A stretch of DNA of 64,000 bases from Tritrichomonas musculus. Its lineage: Eukaryota > Parabasalia > Tritrichomonadida > Tritrichomonadidae. Under the pieces are notes generated by a model. That model saw only the letters and a program-made list of their open reading frames with translations. It had not been told where the DNA came from and ran no database searches. Numbering within the stretch: the stretch's first letter is position 1; every line of letters starts with the position of its first letter. Of the stretch, positions 60,854 to 64,000 are shown piece by piece. The stretch spans positions 7,812,001 through 7,876,000 of the forward strand of contig JAPFFF010000003.1 in NCBI GenBank assembly GCA_039105265.1. Direction: 5' to 3'. Made by a program: the position numbers and the translations under genes.

Positions 60854-61652
60854 TTTTTTAAAAAACTCATATATATTAAAATTAGATTGACAAATTATAA
60901 AAATTATAAATTATTTAGATTACTTTAATTATTTAATATTTCATAATAAGAATGTAAAATATATATAATTAGTAAATAATCCATAAACAATATTTATTTT
61001 TGGATTGCGTAAAAAAAAAACAAAAAAAATAAACTATTTGTAAATATCAATAAAAATAATATTACTTTGAAATTGACATTTATATATATATTATTAATTT
61101 TATATTAATAATTATTATAACTGAAATATAGATGATATTATTAATACTAAATTAAGATAAATTTGTTTTTAATTCGTTATAAACTCAAACAAAATTTTAA
61201 ATTGAATGGTTGAAGATAATTTTGATTTAATTTGACTTGAATGAGTAGTCAGTCATTGAAAAAGACAGAAATATTTCAGAGGTTATATTTTGAATGATTT
61301 TCTTTTTTATAATGTTAATATCTTGGCATTCTTTCTTTAATTATATTATATTAATAAATATTGCTAATACAAACTATATATTGAAAATTTTTAATGGTTA
61401 AATAAAAAAATTAAAAATAATATATATTCCTATGTTTAATTTTCCAAAAGATTTTTCATAGAAAAAGTCATAAAACTATCCATGCCCACTTTCAATTGTG
61501 GACGAAAATGTTTATATTTGAGAGTGGACAGTAAAACCTAGATATATTCTTTTTTTATATATCATAATTATGAAAAAAAAAAAAATTGTTCAATGTAGCA
61601 ATATAATAATAAGTTACTATACATTATATATTAAAAAATATACTTTATATAA
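60854..61652. other. AT-rich intergenic DNA
   Basis: Nothing supported. A short GC-richer imperfect inverted repeat (CCCACTTTCAATT near 61487 versus ATTTGAGAGTGG near 61516) is visible. Confidence 0.4.
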
Positions 61653-62999
61653 TTATTGTTCTTGAAGATATCCATAAAATTCAATCATATTAAAATCTAA
61701 ATATCCGCCACCCCAAGGTTCGCTTGTCTGATGGAAACGAACGTAACGAGAATATTCATTTGGTTTCACTTTGAACGTTGCTGTCAATAAATTTCCATTT
61801 AATAACGAGCAATCTTTTTGTTCATCGATTTTTATCCATGAAGATGCGTCATTCGAGACTTCGATGTCCCAGCTCTTTGGATGAAATCCATTTGGTCCAT
61901 TAGGACAAGATTTAATGGAATAATTTGTAATTTTTATTTTCATTTTTTTGAAATCTAGATAGAACCATCCATCATTCTTAGAACTTGGTTGATAATAATG
62001 ACTATTTTTATAATCCAATGCATATTTTGGATGATATGAATTGGAAGAACAGCCGTTATATTGAATGTCAATTGTTCCTTTGTCAACAATATTTCCTCCC
62101 GATTTATCAGTCAAATATTTGATGATTCCATTGAATTCACCTCTTTCTTTCAAAAGAGATTGAATGCCAGTAACTTTTTCTGTTGTGTATCGTTCCTTCT
62201 TTAATCTTTTGTTTAATTCTTCCTTATTGACTTCTGATTTCAAAATCCTTTCAGCAATTAACCTCCAAATGTGTGAATTCAAATCGCTCATATCAAAAAT
62301 GTCAAAAAAGTGTCGAAGTTTTTCAATACTTACATTCAAAAAGTCGATGTATTCAAACAAATAAGATAAATTTGTATCTTTCATGTAGAAATCAATGATT
62401 ACGTCAAGTAACGAGCCTTCATCTTCAATTTTGAGTTTGTCACTTTTTATGATTTCTTCAAATATTTGTGAATCAATTATTTCAATTCTTTTTTGGTCGA
62501 TGGCAAAAAAATGACTGGAAATAAATTCAAGTTCTGTCTTAAGGTATTCAATTTCTTGTGTAGAAAATGGTTCTTTTTGTCCTTCTTTGAAATTATTAAT
62601 TGTTTGAATTTTGCTTAAAAGATGATCTATAACATTATCAGTAGTATTTTCTTCATATTTCGGTGAATATTTGAAGAATTCGGTTTTGTTTCCTAAAATA
62701 GAAAAGATATTTTGAAAATAATCAAGTTCTTCCTTTGTTAATGTTTTGGGATGAAAATTAATTAGAGAAAGGAATGATGAAAAATCAATATTTGTGGATT
62801 CATTTTTTGTAGTAATGGTAAATGTATCGATTGTTTCATCAGTAAAATGTAAATGGCAAATTTTTGGTGATAAAATATCTGCAACAAAGCGATTAGTTTT
62901 GTATTCTTTACCGTTAACAATGAATGTAAAATTTTTTTCATATCTGTCAAATGGGATTTCTTTTATCGAGTCGGTACTAAGAGTAATCTCGTTTTGCAT
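61653..62999 (-). CDS. BTB-like protein with F5/8 type C (discoidin) domain
   Basis: A 448-residue protein. Residues 1-270 follow a BTB/BACK-like plan: FTFIVNGKEYKTNRFVADIL, SPKICHLHFTD (BTB core), ISSHFFAIDQKRIEI, LLDVIIDFYMKDTNLSYLFE (BACK-like helices). Residues about 285-446 form an F5/8C domain: GIIKYLTDKSGGNIVDKGTI, SNSYHPKYALDYKNSHYYQP, WFYLDFKKMKIKITNYSIKS, HPKSWDIEVSNDASSWIKID, LNGN, YSRYVRFHQTSEPWGGGYLD, MIEFYGYL. No signal peptide, so the discoidin domain is intracellular, as in the many trichomonad proteins of this layout. The ATG at 62999 has an initiator-like TCACA shortly upstream. Relics of the same family lie at 10.4-10.75 kb. Role: protein-interaction adaptor, inferred. Confidence 0.85.
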   Translation of the reverse strand: MQNEITLSTDSIKEIPFDRYEKNFTFIVNGKEYKTNRFVADILSPKICHLHFTDETIDTFTITTKNESTNIDFSSFLSLINFHPKTLTKEELDYFQNIFSILGNKTEFFKYSPKYEENTTDNVIDHLLSKIQTINNFKEGQKEPFSTQEIEYLKTELEFISSHFFAIDQKRIEIIDSQIFEEIIKSDKLKIEDEGSLLDVIIDFYMKDTNLSYLFEYIDFLNVSIEKLRHFFDIFDMSDLNSHIWRLIAERILKSEVNKEELNKRLKKERYTTEKVTGIQSLLKERGEFNGIIKYLTDKSGGNIVDKGTIDIQYNGCSSNSYHPKYALDYKNSHYYQPSSKNDGWFYLDFKKMKIKITNYSIKSCPNGPNGFHPKSWDIEVSNDASSWIKIDEQKDCSLLNGNLLTATFKVKPNEYSRYVRFHQTSEPWGGGYLDFNMIEFYGYLQEQ

Positions 63000-63006
63000 G
63001 AATAAA

Positions 63007-63011
63007 TGTGA
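63007..63011 (-). promoter_or_regulatory. Initiator-like TCACA
   Basis: On the minus strand TCACATT lies 7 bases before the ATG at 62999 and fits TCAYW. Confidence 0.4.
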
Positions 63012-64000
63012 TATGTGATATAAAAAATAATTTTCATGGAAATTACCCTTTTCCCGTGTAATTTGGCAATTGGCTTTTTGAATAATAATTTAAAAAGTTG
63101 GTATAAGTAAAAAAATAAAAAGTGACATGTTTTTTTTTTCTTTAAAAAAAATTGAATACTTTATTGTCCATGGCCAGACAAATCAATAAAAGGAAACTTT
63201 GCAGGATCTTCTATCAGATCTTCCATTGTGCATAAAAAGAGGTCCTTATATCAATTATTACATAACTCGAAGAAATTGTAATTTATTAACAAGGATTGAT
63301 AATTAATTATTGGAAGATGTTTTCTTATATTTGTTTCATATTATTATTTAATGAAGTAATTAATGCTGAACAATGTATTATTATGTTAACTCGAAAAAAT
63401 CGTAATTTATAAACAAGGATCAATAAACTAATCATCAACATGGATAACAATTAGTTGCAAGAAACAATTTTAAAAAATGAAATCATCATTTTTTAGCAAT
63501 TTATTTATAAAAACAAAATTATAATAATTTCAATGAATTTAAGTTAATTTCAATGGTATAGTTTTCAAATATCGTTTTATTTCAAATTGTCTGAATTATT
63601 TTCAGTCAAATTGATAAACTATCATTATTTTCAGAGATAGCCGATATTTCAATAAGGTTTTAGTCATTTATTATGTTTTCCCAACACTTTAAAAATCAAA
63701 TTAATCGCTTTAATGATATTACAGAATGACAATTTTTTTACTGACATAGGAAATTAAAACAATTTATATTAAATAATTTAGTTATTATTCTAATTTATTA
63801 TAAATTTGTTTGATTCAAGTTGCAATAAAAGTAATTACTTTTATTAAAACTCAATAATTTTTGAAAGTATATTTTTTAAAAAGGGCAGATATTACAAATG
63901 AATTCACTTAATCTCTATATTGCTTGACTGATTTATTAATTTCTGTTAATTTAAACAAATTACTTTTGAAATTTCTTAGGACATTACTTAATATTAAGTA
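63012..64000. other. Terminal AT-rich region with one short orphan frame
   Basis: On the minus strand 63226-63161 reads MEDLIEDPAKFPFIDLSGHG plus Q and a stop. Its composition is unlike the AT-rich surroundings, so it may be a gene fragment, but I recognise no family. The rest shows nothing. Confidence 0.3.

Overview
This window looks like nuclear DNA of a parabasalid protist, most likely a Tritrichomonas-type trichomonad. It is very AT-rich, the genes are almost all single long reading frames without recognisable introns, and the gene families are those that are hugely expanded in trichomonads: BspA-like leucine-rich repeat (LRR_5) proteins, DUF3447/ankyrin proteins, TKL-like kinases and pseudokinases, Sel1-repeat kinases, BTB/discoidin proteins and a tetraspanin. 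Several genes have a TCAYW-type initiator a few bases before the ATG, as trichomonad promoters do. I see no rRNA, tRNA or CRISPR. Species is inferred from gene content only.

Layout. 0-6.5 kb: a BspA gene with 138-bp tandem repeats, a tetraspanin gene, a 175-bp inverted-repeat element, a decayed fragment of a bacterial-type protein, five short palindromic hairpins of one family, and a second BspA gene. 6.8-9.9 kb: a three-domain kinase gene whose first domain is broken at the catalytic lysine. 10.2-10.8 kb: a scrambled patch made of kinase and discoidin-domain fragments in both orientations. 11.6-15.5 kb: a DUF3447/ankyrin gene with a Met/Pro/Asn/Gln-rich insert, followed by lone ankyrin units in AT-rich spacers. 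16-20 kb: an actin-related protein and an M3 zinc peptidase. 20-28 kb: a coiled-coil double (pseudo)kinase and a large type I membrane protein. 29.9-33 kb: a broken BspA gene truncated by a 313-bp segmental duplication. 32.9-39.8 kb: a BTB-like/coiled-coil/LRR chimera, a second split ankyrin locus, a MITE-like element and an ABC-transporter remnant. 39.9-46.3 kb: a pseudokinase/Sel1 protein and a multi-pass lipase-like protein. 48-51.3 kb: a pogo/Tigger-like DNA transposon carrying a 1.1-kb minisatellite. 51.4-64 kb: another BspA gene, an MBL-fold hydrolase, a divergent pair of DUF3447 genes (one fused to LRRs and broken), a divergent kinase and a BTB/discoidin protein.

How it fits together: this is accessory, family-rich DNA rather than an operon. 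The housekeeping part is small (actin-related protein, M3 peptidase, MBL hydrolase). The rest is surface or signalling families evolving by tandem duplication, shuffling and decay. The most notable items are the covarying hairpin family, the ankyrin units separated at a constant position by stop-rich spacers, the scrambled kinase/discoidin patch, and the transposon with an internal minisatellite. Several breaks fall in A-runs or at AAA/TAA, so sequencing error must be excluded before calling pseudogenes.
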